A stretch of DNA of 64,000 nt. Origin: Winogradskyella psychrotolerans. GTDB taxonomy: Bacteria > Bacteroidota > Bacteroidia > Flavobacteriales > Flavobacteriaceae. Position 1 is the first letter of the stretch. Each line of letters starts with the position of its first letter. The translations under genes were made by a program, and so were the position numbers. This document shows, piece by piece, positions 34,968-44,050 of this stretch. The stretch spans positions 1 to 64,000 of the forward strand of contig NZ_JAHKPN010000018.1 of NCBI RefSeq assembly GCF_018860545.1, in the 5' to 3' direction. A model generated the notes under the pieces. It did no database searches, had not been told where the DNA came from, and saw nothing but the letters and a program-made list of their open reading frames with translations.

Positions 34968-37900
34968 TTAATTATCTGACTCATAACCCTCAGCATGTTT
35001 CCAACGCACAGGAGCTTTAGGTTCTGGCTGTAATTGAAATTCATTATTCTCTAATAATTTTAGCGCTTCAATAACAGCACGTTCTAGTTGAGGGTCAATT
35101 CCTTTAGACGTTAACTTTGGTTCTTGAATCACTTCAATGTCAGGTGCGACTCCGTCTCCTTCAACAGCCCATTCCCCATTAACATCGTAAAATCCACCAC
35201 GAGGAGCAACCATGCGTCCACCATCAATAAAAGGTGGTGTGTCCCATGTTCCAACTAAGCCTCCCCAAGTTCTAGTGCCAATCATTGGGCCTATGTTTTT
35301 CATCTTAAACATGTAGGGTAATAAATCACCTCCAGAACCTGCACGTTCATTAATTAACATCACTTTTGGTCCCCAAATGCCAGCCATAGGAGTGGTCCAT
35401 GGTCTGTTGTCGTTGGCTCTACTGTTAAAGTAACCAAACAATTCGCGCGACATAATATCAATCATATAATCCGCAGCTGAACCACCACCATTATTTCGTT
35501 CGTCAATGATTACTCCCTTTTTGTCTTGTTGAGAAAAATAATAACGATTAAAAGACGTGAAACCTCCGCCACCAGTATTCGGTACATAAACATAGGCTAA
35601 TTTTCCATTGGAGAGCTCGTCTACTTTTCTACGGTTGCTTTCAATCCATTCAACAGTTCGTAAATTACGCTCACTACTAACGGGTTTTATAAGAACGGTT
35701 TTAGCATTTGTTAAGGAGGGTTTAGAGTTTACCGTAATGGTAATTTCACGACCTGCAGTTTGTTCTAATACACTATAAGGGTTAATGGTTTCAGAAATAG
35801 GTTTGCCATTGATGGCTAAAATATAATCACCTACATTAACATTAATTCCTGGTTTTGCTAATGGAGCGTTTATATTGGGATTCCAACGTTCACCATTGAA
35901 TAATTTTGAGATCTTATAGTGTCCGTTTTCTAATTCTAAATCACAACCTAACAAGCCTACTGGGACACGATCTACATCAGGAAAGTCTCCGCCATACACA
36001 TAGGAATGCCCAATAGCAACTTCACCACTCATAATATCTACAGCGTAGTTTAAGTCTGTTCTATGGCGCACGTCGTCTATCCAAGGAGCATACCATTTAT
36101 AGACTTCGTCCCAAGGTGCTCCGTGTACATTATCTACGTACAAGAAATCGCGCATGTATCTCCAACCTTCTTTAAAAATTTGATGGGCTTCCGCTTTAGG
36201 ATCAATCTTTATTTTTAGGTTGGTTTTTAAATTGTCTTTTCCAGGTTTTGGTGGTGATTTAGTATCGGACATCACCCAACTACCATTTTGAAATAAAAGT
36301 ATAGTGTTTCGATCCTCTGAGGAAACCATCTGATACACACCATCAGCATAGTCGGTTTTTTCCTCTTTTTCTACATCGAAGGTATACACTTTCAATCCAT
36401 CGACATTCTGGATCGCTTCAGATACAAATACAGTATTTGCTGGCCCTTTAAGAAGTCCTATGTAATTTCTAGCTGGTAAATTTAAAGCAACAGCTCTGTC
36501 AAAAATTCCAGCTTCGGTTAGGGTTACTTTAACGACTTTAGAGGCGTCTTTGTCGCTATCTTTTTCTTTGTTCTTGTCTTTAGACTTCTTATCAGAAGTT
36601 TCGTTTGGTTTCTCAACATCTTCCATATCATTCTTAGGAAGATTAGGCGCATTATCTTCAGCATTCAAAACAATAGCATATAAGTTGCGTGTTAAAGTGG
36701 CAGCAGAATCGTAATTACTCATATCTAACCAACCTGTTTGAAGGCCATAATTGGTGCTTGCTAAGGTGTAAATATATTTTCCTGAGGCATCCCAAACCGG
36801 ACTGATTGCATCTGCGATAGGGTCTGTGAGTTGTACCGTTTTTTTAGAGTCTATATTATAGGCAAAAATAGATTTAAAATGACTCTCTAATTGTTTTGAA
36901 AATGCAATCCACTTACTATCTGGGGACCACACCGGATTCATAGAACGGTTTGGATGCGCATACCGATCTGTGGCTACAATTTCAGTTTTCTTTGTATCTA
37001 GATTAAGCACCCAAATATTGTAATGTGTATCCGTGTAGGCGATGTGTTTGCCATCTGGTGACCAATCAGGTTGATAATAAAATGTTGGATTAGGTAGCTG
37101 TATTGCTTCAACATGTTGTCCGTTCTGATCGGCAATTAGTAATTGATATTCTCCATTTTTATCAGAAAACCAAGCAACTTTATCACCTTTAGGAGACCAA
37201 ATAGGGGTGCGGTCTGCAACACCAGGAGAGTTGGTGATATTCATCCAAGTTCCATGTTCTTTTGGGATGGTGAAAATTTCACCACGATGTTCAAAAATAG
37301 CACGTTTACCATTTGGTGACACATTCGGATTAGAAAGTTGACGCGCAGAAACATCTTCCCATTTAGTTCTGTAAAAGTTTAAATCTGCTTTAACATCAAT
37401 GTTTAATTGCTTGGTGTCTCCAGAAGTTGGATGGTACACATGTAGATAACCACCTTGTTCGTAAACGAGCTTGTCATTACTCGCATCTAAACTTTTGACA
37501 TCAAACTTTTTATGAAAGGTAATTTGTTTTTCTTCTTTAGTACTTGGGTTAAAAGACCAAATATTCATGGTATAATCGCGCTCTGACATAAAGTAAACCA
37601 ATCCATTTAACCATACCGGATCTAAATGCCGTTCTTGCGTGGGTTGCGAAGTTCTAATAAGGTCTTTTGTTGTCATGTCTACCACCCAAATTGGCAAGGC
37701 TTGTCCTCCTCTATAATTTCTCCACTCGGCATCCCAACCCGTAATTGGAGTATAAGCCAAATATTTACCGTCATGAGATAATTCACCATAAGCCGCTCGT
37801 GGAATATCTAATGCTATTGGTAATTCACCTTCGGGTGAGACCGTAAAGAATTTGCTTGTCATTGTCGGTTGACTCTCTCTGCTAGATCGAAATAGAACCT

Positions 37901-38246
37901 TACCATCTGGAGTCCAACCTTGAACAAAGTCTCCTTCGGGATGAAAGGTTAATCGTTTAGGTTCTCCTCCTTCTGAAGGCATTACAAACACATCCACATT
38001 TCCATCGTATTGTGCGGTGAAGGCGATTTGTGTGCCGTCATTAGAAAAATGAGGATTAGACTCGTAGCCATCGTCGCTAGTAAGCCTAATGGCTGAGCCT
38101 CCCGAGATGGACGCTTTCCATAAATCGTTGGCATAAACAAAAACAACGTCATTTCCGTGTAACGTTGGTTGTCTTAATAATTGTGTGCCTTGAGAAAATG
38201 AGAATACCGAGTAGCAGAACGCTATCGCAACAATAAATTGTTTCAT
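34968..38246 (-). CDS. Tricorn-type S41 peptidase with TolB-like beta-propellers
   Basis: A 1092-residue exported protease homologous to archaeal tricorn. After the signal peptide (1-18) come WD40/TolB-like propeller repeats (PHFSNDGTQIAFTAQYDG, WSPKGDKVAWFSDKNGEYQ, WSPDGKHIAYTDT, WSPDSKWIAFSK), then a Lys/Asp-rich linker (about 545-575). A PDZ domain (INVNVGDYILAINGKPI) and the S41 core complete it. The nucleophile Ser is in NERAGSGGDLLPY. Predicted periplasmic processive peptidase. Typical length for the bacteroidotal branch. Monocistronic. Confidence 0.92.
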   Translation of the reverse strand: MKQFIVAIAFCYSVFSFSQGTQLLRQPTLHGNDVVFVYANDLWKASISGGSAIRLTSDDGYESNPHFSNDGTQIAFTAQYDGNVDVFVMPSEGGEPKRLTFHPEGDFVQGWTPDGKVLFRSSRESQPTMTSKFFTVSPEGELPIALDIPRAAYGELSHDGKYLAYTPITGWDAEWRNYRGGQALPIWVVDMTTKDLIRTSQPTQERHLDPVWLNGLVYFMSERDYTMNIWSFNPSTKEEKQITFHKKFDVKSLDASNDKLVYEQGGYLHVYHPTSGDTKQLNIDVKADLNFYRTKWEDVSARQLSNPNVSPNGKRAIFEHRGEIFTIPKEHGTWMNITNSPGVADRTPIWSPKGDKVAWFSDKNGEYQLLIADQNGQHVEAIQLPNPTFYYQPDWSPDGKHIAYTDTHYNIWVLNLDTKKTEIVATDRYAHPNRSMNPVWSPDSKWIAFSKQLESHFKSIFAYNIDSKKTVQLTDPIADAISPVWDASGKYIYTLASTNYGLQTGWLDMSNYDSAATLTRNLYAIVLNAEDNAPNLPKNDMEDVEKPNETSDKKSKDKNKEKDSDKDASKVVKVTLTEAGIFDRAVALNLPARNYIGLLKGPANTVFVSEAIQNVDGLKVYTFDVEKEEKTDYADGVYQMVSSEDRNTILLFQNGSWVMSDTKSPPKPGKDNLKTNLKIKIDPKAEAHQIFKEGWRYMRDFLYVDNVHGAPWDEVYKWYAPWIDDVRHRTDLNYAVDIMSGEVAIGHSYVYGGDFPDVDRVPVGLLGCDLELENGHYKISKLFNGERWNPNINAPLAKPGINVNVGDYILAINGKPISETINPYSVLEQTAGREITITVNSKPSLTNAKTVLIKPVSSERNLRTVEWIESNRRKVDELSNGKLAYVYVPNTGGGGFTSFNRYYFSQQDKKGVIIDERNNGGGSAADYMIDIMSRELFGYFNSRANDNRPWTTPMAGIWGPKVMLINERAGSGGDLLPYMFKMKNIGPMIGTRTWGGLVGTWDTPPFIDGGRMVAPRGGFYDVNGEWAVEGDGVAPDIEVIQEPKLTSKGIDPQLERAVIEALKLLENNEFQLQPEPKAPVRWKHAEGYESDN

Positions 38247-38402
38247 GTTTGGTTGGTTTTGATTAGCAGGAATTTATACGAAATTCAGTGCTTATAAATA
38301 TACAATTTAGGATTTGGGAAATTTATAAAACAATGTTAAAAACTGTAGATAAAATTGATGGCGTTCGTTTTAATCTTGCAGTGAAAAACGGATAAGGTCT
38401 AA

Positions 38403-39005
38403 TTAGGATTGAAACTCGTTTTCAATTTCTATACGTTTCGTAATACTAAAGGCTCTAAGGTCTTCAAAAAACAAAGTGAAATCTCTTTCAAAAGCGTCAT
38501 AGTGTGCCTTTAATTCTTTGGTGGCTTCATTCATTTTAGAACGGCCTTTTGTTCTTTGATTCATCCCCTTTAAGACGGTCTGAATACCTTCCATTGTAGC
38601 ATAACTCAACAGCCAATTCCCCTTTATCATGATAGGAGTTAACGTTTTGAAACGAGGAGGCAGCAGGTCTATGTTTTTCGTTAAGCTATTATAAAAATTG
38701 TCGATGTAAATATCTAATGGAATATCGGAATAGCTCGTCCAATTTTTAGCTAAAAAATGATCGAAAAAGATATCTACAATGACTCCGCTATAATGGCCAT
38801 AACCTTTGTGTAGACGCTTAGTACATTGTCTAAAAAGTGGGTGAGCGTCTGTAAAGGTATCTATATGACGATGTAATTGTATGCCGATCTGGATATCTTT
38901 AGGGTATAATTTATACTTATTACCGCGCACACCATCACCAACAAAGTTGCCAATTGTAATGAGTTCATGGTCTCCTGAAAGATAGATGTGAGCGAGAAAG
39001 TTCAT
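38403..39005 (-). CDS. Acyl carrier protein phosphodiesterase (AcpH family)
   Basis: A 200-residue protein beginning MNFLAHIYLSG, with the HD-like metal-binding residues in GNFVGDGVRG, QLHRHIDTFTDAHPLFRQ and VDIFFDHFLAKNW. These match AcpH (YajB), which removes the 4'-phosphopantetheine group from holo-ACP. The length matches the family. It is divergently arranged with glmM; the 59-base gap must hold both promoters. Confidence 0.88.
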   Translation of the reverse strand: MNFLAHIYLSGDHELITIGNFVGDGVRGNKYKLYPKDIQIGIQLHRHIDTFTDAHPLFRQCTKRLHKGYGHYSGVIVDIFFDHFLAKNWTSYSDIPLDIYIDNFYNSLTKNIDLLPPRFKTLTPIMIKGNWLLSYATMEGIQTVLKGMNQRTKGRSKMNEATKELKAHYDAFERDFTLFFEDLRAFSITKRIEIENEFQS

Positions 39006-39059
39006 AAGTCGAAATTACAAATTCATAATCACAAAATAGTTAAAAACGGTATATCTATT

Positions 39060-39067
39060 TATATTTG
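39060..39067 (+). promoter_or_regulatory. glmM promoter -7 element TATATTTG
   Basis: Fits TAnnTTTG and ends 18 bases before the ATG at 39086. It overlaps the TTG codons of the extended frame, so it excludes that upstream start if used. Confidence 0.5.
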
Positions 39068-39085
39068 TTGAAAATTGAAATAGAC

Positions 39086-40474
39086 ATGACATTAATAAAA
39101 TCAATATCAGGAATTAGAGGTACTATCGGCGGAGCGGTAGACGACAATTTAACACCAATAGATGCGGTAAAATTTGCAGCAGCTTATGGGACTTGGTTGA
39201 AACAACAACGCGACAAAGATAATTATATCGTGGTTGTTGGTCGTGATGCACGTATTTCTGGAGAAATGATCCAGAATTTAGTGATGAACACTTTAGTCGG
39301 ACTCGGTATTCATGTCATTGATTTAGGCTTATCTACAACACCAACAGTTGAAATCGCTGTGCCTTTAGAACATGCTGATGGAGGTATTATTTTAACAGCC
39401 AGTCATAATCCAAAACAGTGGAATGCCTTGAAACTTTTAAACGCAAAAGGAGAGTTTTTAAATGGCGAAGAAGGACAGAAAATTTTAGAGATTGCTGAAT
39501 CTAACAGCATGAATTTTGCTGAGGTAGACGATTTAGGAAAAATAACCATTAATGATGCCTATATTGATATTCATATTGATGAAGTTTTAGACTTAGAACT
39601 AGTGAATGTAAATGCTATTAAGGATGCTAATTTTAAAGTCGTTGTTGATGGTGTAAATTCTACAGGAGGTATTGCTATTCCGTTATTGTTAGAACGTTTA
39701 GGTGTTGAACCTGTAAAACTCTATTGTGATCCGACAGGACATTTTCCTCATAATCCAGAACCATTAAAAGAGCATTTAGGAGACTTAGCAAAAGCAGTGG
39801 TTAAAGAACACGCGGATTTTGGAATCGTTGTAGATCCGGATGTGGATCGTTTGGCTTTTATGGATGAAACCGGTGAGATGTTTGGTGAAGAATATACCTT
39901 AGTGGCTTGTGCAGATTACGTTTTGAGTAAGACACCAGGCAATACGGTAAGTAATATGAGTTCTACACGTGCGTTACGCGATGTCACTGAAAAACATAGA
40001 GGAACCTATGAGGCCAGTGCCGTTGGTGAAGTTAATGTCGTTACATTAATGAAGAAAAATAACGTTGTTATTGGAGGAGAAGGTAATGGAGGTATTATTT
40101 ATCCAGAATCGCATTACGGACGTGACGCTCTAGTTGGAGTCGCCTTATTTTTAAGTTTATTAGCTGAAAAGAAAATGAAGGTAAGTGAATTGAGAGCTTC
40201 TTACCCCAATTACTTTATGAGTAAAAAGAAGATTCAGTTAACACCTGGATTAGATGTGGACGGGATTTTAAAAACGATGGAATCAAATTATAGTCAAGAA
40301 AAATTAACGACAATTGATGGAGTAAAAATTGATTTTCCTGATAGTTGGGGACATCTACGTAAAAGCAATACTGAGCCAATTATTAGAATTTATACAGAAG
40401 CACCTTCGCAAGAAGCGGCAGATACTTTAGCGGATCGATTTATAAGTGAGATTAAAGCGATTGCTAATATTTAG
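39086..40474 (+). CDS. glmM: Phosphoglucosamine mutase
   Basis: 462 residues from the ATG at 39086 (MTLIKSISGIRGTIGG); a TTG 7 codons upstream is excluded by the promoter position. The alpha-D-phosphohexomutase motifs are all present: the phosphoserine loop TASHNPKQWNALK, the Mg-binding DPDVDRLAF, the sugar loop GGEGNGGIIYP and the phosphate-binding RKSNTEPIIRIYTEA. It converts glucosamine-6-phosphate to glucosamine-1-phosphate for peptidoglycan and LPS. Bacteroidotal genomes carry related phosphoglucomutases, so glmM is the likeliest but not the only reading. Confidence 0.85.
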   Translation: MTLIKSISGIRGTIGGAVDDNLTPIDAVKFAAAYGTWLKQQRDKDNYIVVVGRDARISGEMIQNLVMNTLVGLGIHVIDLGLSTTPTVEIAVPLEHADGGIILTASHNPKQWNALKLLNAKGEFLNGEEGQKILEIAESNSMNFAEVDDLGKITINDAYIDIHIDEVLDLELVNVNAIKDANFKVVVDGVNSTGGIAIPLLLERLGVEPVKLYCDPTGHFPHNPEPLKEHLGDLAKAVVKEHADFGIVVDPDVDRLAFMDETGEMFGEEYTLVACADYVLSKTPGNTVSNMSSTRALRDVTEKHRGTYEASAVGEVNVVTLMKKNNVVIGGEGNGGIIYPESHYGRDALVGVALFLSLLAEKKMKVSELRASYPNYFMSKKKIQLTPGLDVDGILKTMESNYSQEKLTTIDGVKIDFPDSWGHLRKSNTEPIIRIYTEAPSQEAADTLADRFISEIKAIANI

Positions 40475-40562
40475 GATTAAATAGTATAACGACTTGTACG
40501 TCTGAAGTAGAGAAAATTTTATATGGATTTTAAAAAGCTTTGAACGTTAAAATGACAGAGGG

Positions 40563-42065
40563 ATGATTTTAGAAACAACTACAACTGAAACCACGGATTT
40601 AGAAACTTATTTCAGTCAATTCAGACCGCATATTATAGGTCAAAATCAAAAGTTTGTATCTCCATATGGAGAGCAAAAAATCATCTATACGGATTGGACT
40701 GCTTCAGGGCGTTTATACCGACCGATTGAAGACAAATTATCGAATAATTTTGGTCCCTTTGTCGCTAACACACATACGGAAACTACGGTTTCTGGGACAG
40801 CAATGACTCAGGCGTATCATAAAGCACGACATATTATAAAAGATCACGTTAATGCCAATGACGATGATATTTTAATCTGTTCAGGCAATGGTATGACCGG
40901 TGTTGTCAACAAGTTTCAGCGTATTTTGGGTTTAAAAGTTCCTGAGAATTTAAAAGAGTTTACTAACATTCCAGATGAAATGCGACCAGTCGTTTTTATT
41001 TCACATATGGAACATCACTCTAACCAAACGACTTGGTTGGAAACTATGGCCAAAGTAGAAGTTGTACCTCCAAATGAGGATGGTTTATTTTGTCTTAAAA
41101 ATCTAGAAAAACTATTACATCAGTATAAAGATTGTACTATAAAAATAGCCTCAGTTGTAGGAGGTTCTAATGTTACAGGTATTCAGATTCCGCATCACGA
41201 TGTTGCAAAATTAATGCACAAGCACGGAGGTGTTTGCTTCGTGGATTTTGCATGCTCTGCACCTTATGTAACTATGGATATGCATCCTGAAGACGACGAT
41301 GCGCAATTAGACGCTATTTTCTTTTCACCTCATAAATTTTTAGGAGGTCCAGGAACGTCTGGTATATTGGTGTTCAACAAAAAATTATATAAAAATATGG
41401 TGCCTGATTGTCCTGGAGGTGGTACAGTAAGTTGGACGAACCCTTGGGGAGAGCATAAGTATATTGATAATATTGAAGATAGAGAAGATGGTGGTACACC
41501 TGGATTTCTTCAAGTTATAAAAACGGCGCTTTCTATTCGTTTAAAAGAGCAAATGGGTGTGGCTAATATGTTGAAACGAGAACATGAATTGGTTCATATT
41601 ATATTTGAGAAATTAGGTGATATTCCGAATATTAATATTCTTGCAGGTCAGCATCAAGATCGCTTGGGTGTGATTTCATTTTATATAGATGATTTACATT
41701 TTAACCTAGCAGTAAAGTTGTTGAATGATAAATTTGGTATTCAAACACGTGGAGGTTGTAGTTGCGCTGGTACTTATGGGCATTTCTTATTGCACGTAGA
41801 TCAGCAAATGTCGCACGAATTAACCAATGAGATTTCTATAGGAGATTTAGTGCGGAAACCAGGTTGGATTCGGATGTCTATTCACCCAACCACAACGAAT
41901 GCCGAGATTAGATATGTTTGTGATAGTATTATCGATTTAGCTAAAAATCACGAGACTTGGGCAAAGGATTATGACTACTCTAAATGTAACAATGAATTTA
42001 TTCATAAAAGTTTAATTGATCAATCATCTTCTGCAGTTGATGTGGATGCTTGGTTTGAGATGTAA
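40563..42065 (+). CDS. Class V aminotransferase-fold PLP enzyme (cysteine desulfurase-like)
   Basis: A 500-residue PLP enzyme of the class V aminotransferase superfamily. Visible are YTDWTASGRLYRPIE, NTHTETTVSGTAMTQAYHKA, HMEHHSNQTTW, VDFACSAPYV and the Schiff-base lysine in FFSPHKFLGGPGTSG. A C-terminal GGCSCAGTYGHFLL carries the Cys pair expected near a desulfurase active site. Longer than IscS/SufS (about 400), it belongs to a separate group whose substrate is unclear. It follows glmM by 88 bases in the same direction and may be cotranscribed. Confidence 0.85.
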   Translation: MILETTTTETTDLETYFSQFRPHIIGQNQKFVSPYGEQKIIYTDWTASGRLYRPIEDKLSNNFGPFVANTHTETTVSGTAMTQAYHKARHIIKDHVNANDDDILICSGNGMTGVVNKFQRILGLKVPENLKEFTNIPDEMRPVVFISHMEHHSNQTTWLETMAKVEVVPPNEDGLFCLKNLEKLLHQYKDCTIKIASVVGGSNVTGIQIPHHDVAKLMHKHGGVCFVDFACSAPYVTMDMHPEDDDAQLDAIFFSPHKFLGGPGTSGILVFNKKLYKNMVPDCPGGGTVSWTNPWGEHKYIDNIEDREDGGTPGFLQVIKTALSIRLKEQMGVANMLKREHELVHIIFEKLGDIPNINILAGQHQDRLGVISFYIDDLHFNLAVKLLNDKFGIQTRGGCSCAGTYGHFLLHVDQQMSHELTNEISIGDLVRKPGWIRMSIHPTTTNAEIRYVCDSIIDLAKNHETWAKDYDYSKCNNEFIHKSLIDQSSSAVDVDAWFEM

Positions 42066-42068
42066 CTC

Positions 42069-42313
42069 ATTCCTTTGAAGAAAGGAATCTTGTCAAATTA
42101 TATTTAGAGTTTAATTTTTTGCCGGAAATATAATTACACACAGATTCGCAGAGTTTTCACAAAGACACACGGAGAACAAAGTTTATATATTAAAGTTTGA
42201 TTGTTAAATTTTAAAACGGATAACTCATTTTTCATAAACCGAGACTTCGACTGAAAACTAAAATAGTCTTTGATAAGCAAAAGTTACGTTAAGATTCCTT
42301 CCTTTTTGCAAAG
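42069..42313. repeat. Intergenic region with two hairpins and a decayed dispersed repeat
   Basis: ATTCCTTTGAAGAAAGGAAT (42069-42088) is a near-perfect hairpin 4 bases after the aminotransferase stop. CACACAGATTCGCAG and CACAAAGACACACGGAG (about 42136-42176) are parts of a dispersed intergenic repeat. TTCCTTCCTTTTTGCAAAGGAA (42295-42316) is a second hairpin at the end of the convergent acyltransferase gene. Both hairpins lack strong T tracts, so termination is only likely. No gene in this 255-base gap. Confidence 0.45.
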
Positions 42314-42320
42314 GAATGCG

Positions 42321-43211
42321 TTAAAGGAATTCAGTAGGCACTTTGTCTCTGTGTTTCCAGCGTCTGTGGGTCCAAAGATAATATTGTGGTGCTTCTAAAA
42401 TTTGCTCTTCAACCAGTTTAAAAAACAGATCTGTAATTTCATAATCTTTGAAGTCTTTAGGATGTTCTGTAATGGTCTTAAACGTTGTTTCATAATAGCC
42501 ACGTTTAATGCGTTTCACGCTAAAAAAGACTACAGCCATATCTAATTTTTTAGCCAACATTTCGGCACCAGTATACATAGGTACTTTTATGCCCATAAAT
42601 TCATTCCAATGAAAAGCTTTATGTGCTTTAGGGGTTTGATCTGAGACAAATCCGTTGATGGTTAATTCTCCCTTTTCCTTACTTTCCAAAAGAACTCCAT
42701 AGGTTTCTTTTGTGGTGATAAGGTGCGAATTGTATTTGGCTCTAATACGTTTTACTAATTTATCAAAATACTTGTTGGCTAGACGTTTGTAGACGGCATA
42801 ACCTTTATGCTTAACGTGTTTTTGTAGAATAAAAATCCATTCCCAACTTCCATAATGCGCGCACATTAAAATAATACTTCTCTGTTTTTTTTCTAAATCG
42901 TTGATGAGTTCGACATTTGTAAACTTAAAGCGTTTATTCATTTCAGCTTCAGAAATCGTTAAGGATTTTATGGCTTCCACCATCATATCGCAAAAATGGT
43001 GATAGAATTTCCCTGTAATTGATACTATTTCTTGCTCTGATTTATCAGGGAAAACTAATCGTAAATTTGCTTTTACAACCGATTTCCTGTAACCGAATAT
43101 TTTATACATAAAAAAGTATATAATATCCGAAAGGCCATAAAGTAATCTAAACGGTAATATTGATATTAACCAAAGAATTGGGTAGACTAAAATATAAGCA
43201 ATAAGTTGCAT
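42321..43211 (-). CDS. Lysophospholipid/lipid A-type acyltransferase (LpxL/HtrB family)
   Basis: A 296-residue inner-membrane acyltransferase. It has an N-terminal TM (ILVYPILWLISILPFRLLYG), the HxxxxE catalytic motif in CAHYGSWEW (about residues 118-126), and a later FVSDQTPK with MGIKVPMYTGAEMLAKKL, matching the LpxL/LpxM family that adds secondary acyl chains to lipid A. Bacteroidota often acylate other lipids with these enzymes, so the acceptor is not certain. It is divergent from the rhomboid gene, and each has its own TAnnTTTG element. Confidence 0.88.
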   Translation of the reverse strand: MQLIAYILVYPILWLISILPFRLLYGLSDIIYFFMYKIFGYRKSVVKANLRLVFPDKSEQEIVSITGKFYHHFCDMMVEAIKSLTISEAEMNKRFKFTNVELINDLEKKQRSIILMCAHYGSWEWIFILQKHVKHKGYAVYKRLANKYFDKLVKRIRAKYNSHLITTKETYGVLLESKEKGELTINGFVSDQTPKAHKAFHWNEFMGIKVPMYTGAEMLAKKLDMAVVFFSVKRIKRGYYETTFKTITEHPKDFKDYEITDLFFKLVEEQILEAPQYYLWTHRRWKHRDKVPTEFL

Positions 43212-43234
43212 TAACGATTGTTAGTATTAAAGCA

Positions 43235-43253
43235 CAAATATATATTATATTTG
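43235..43253. promoter_or_regulatory. Divergent promoter -7 elements
   Basis: TATATTTG on the minus strand (43242-43235, 23 bases before the acyltransferase start) and TATATTTG on the plus strand (43246-43253, 19 bases before the rhomboid ATG) lie almost back to back with 3 bases between them. Transcription in the two directions would compete for polymerase. Confidence 0.5.
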
Positions 43254-43272
43254 ATTTATAGTATTAGAGTTT

Positions 43273-43932
43273 ATGGACAATTTAGGTATTAGTTTAGTTA
43301 CCATTGTAATTATTGCAGCGAACGTCATTATGTCTTTTAAAGGGTTTGATGATCGCGGTTTTTTTGAGAAATACAAGTTTAACGTCGGTAGTATAAAACG
43401 CGGTGAACAGATTAGAATGCTGAGTTCGGGATTTTTACATGCAGATCTTACGCATTTGTTGTTTAATATGTTTACGCTTTATTTTTTTGCTGATGCTGTA
43501 ATTATGAGGTTGGGGTCCTTCAATTTTATTGTTATTTATTTTGCTAGTTTAGTTTTTGGAAACTTACTCTCGCTCTATTTTCATAAGGATGAGTATTGGT
43601 ATAGTGCCATTGGTGCGAGTGGTGCTGTAACAGGAGTCTTGTATGCAGCCATATTGTTACGTCCAGATATGAGTTTGTATATGTATTTTATACCCATTCC
43701 TATTCCAGGTTATGTGTTTGGTATTGGCTATTTATTATATTCCATTTATGGTATGAAAAATAGAATCGGAAACATTGGTCACGATGCCCATTTTGGGGGA
43801 GCCATCGGTGGTTATGTGGTGACTCTAATAATGATGCCAAGTTTGTTTACTACCAATTTAGGCTATGTGGGATTATTAGCGATACCAATAGTTATTCTCT
43901 TTGTATTGTATAAAACAGGAAAATTAAAATAA
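43273..43932 (+). CDS. Rhomboid-family intramembrane serine protease
   Basis: A 219-residue membrane protein with six hydrophobic helices. The catalytic Ser is in YSAIGASGAVTGVLYAAI (GxSG), the catalytic His in GHDAHFGGAIGGYV, and the structural HADLTHLLFNMFTLYFF in L1/TM2 is present. These are the complete rhomboid signatures, so an active protease is expected. The substrate is unknown. The length is the usual compact six-helix form. Confidence 0.9.
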   Translation: MDNLGISLVTIVIIAANVIMSFKGFDDRGFFEKYKFNVGSIKRGEQIRMLSSGFLHADLTHLLFNMFTLYFFADAVIMRLGSFNFIVIYFASLVFGNLLSLYFHKDEYWYSAIGASGAVTGVLYAAILLRPDMSLYMYFIPIPIPGYVFGIGYLLYSIYGMKNRIGNIGHDAHFGGAIGGYVVTLIMMPSLFTTNLGYVGLLAIPIVILFVLYKTGKLK

Positions 43933-44050
43933 TTGCAAATTCAATATCATTTAGCATAATAAAGAATAAAAAGATATGACAAAAGTCATGTTTTTGCCTG
44001 AAAACTAAAATCATCTTTGTTGCTTATTCAATTTTAAAAAAAAATAGAAG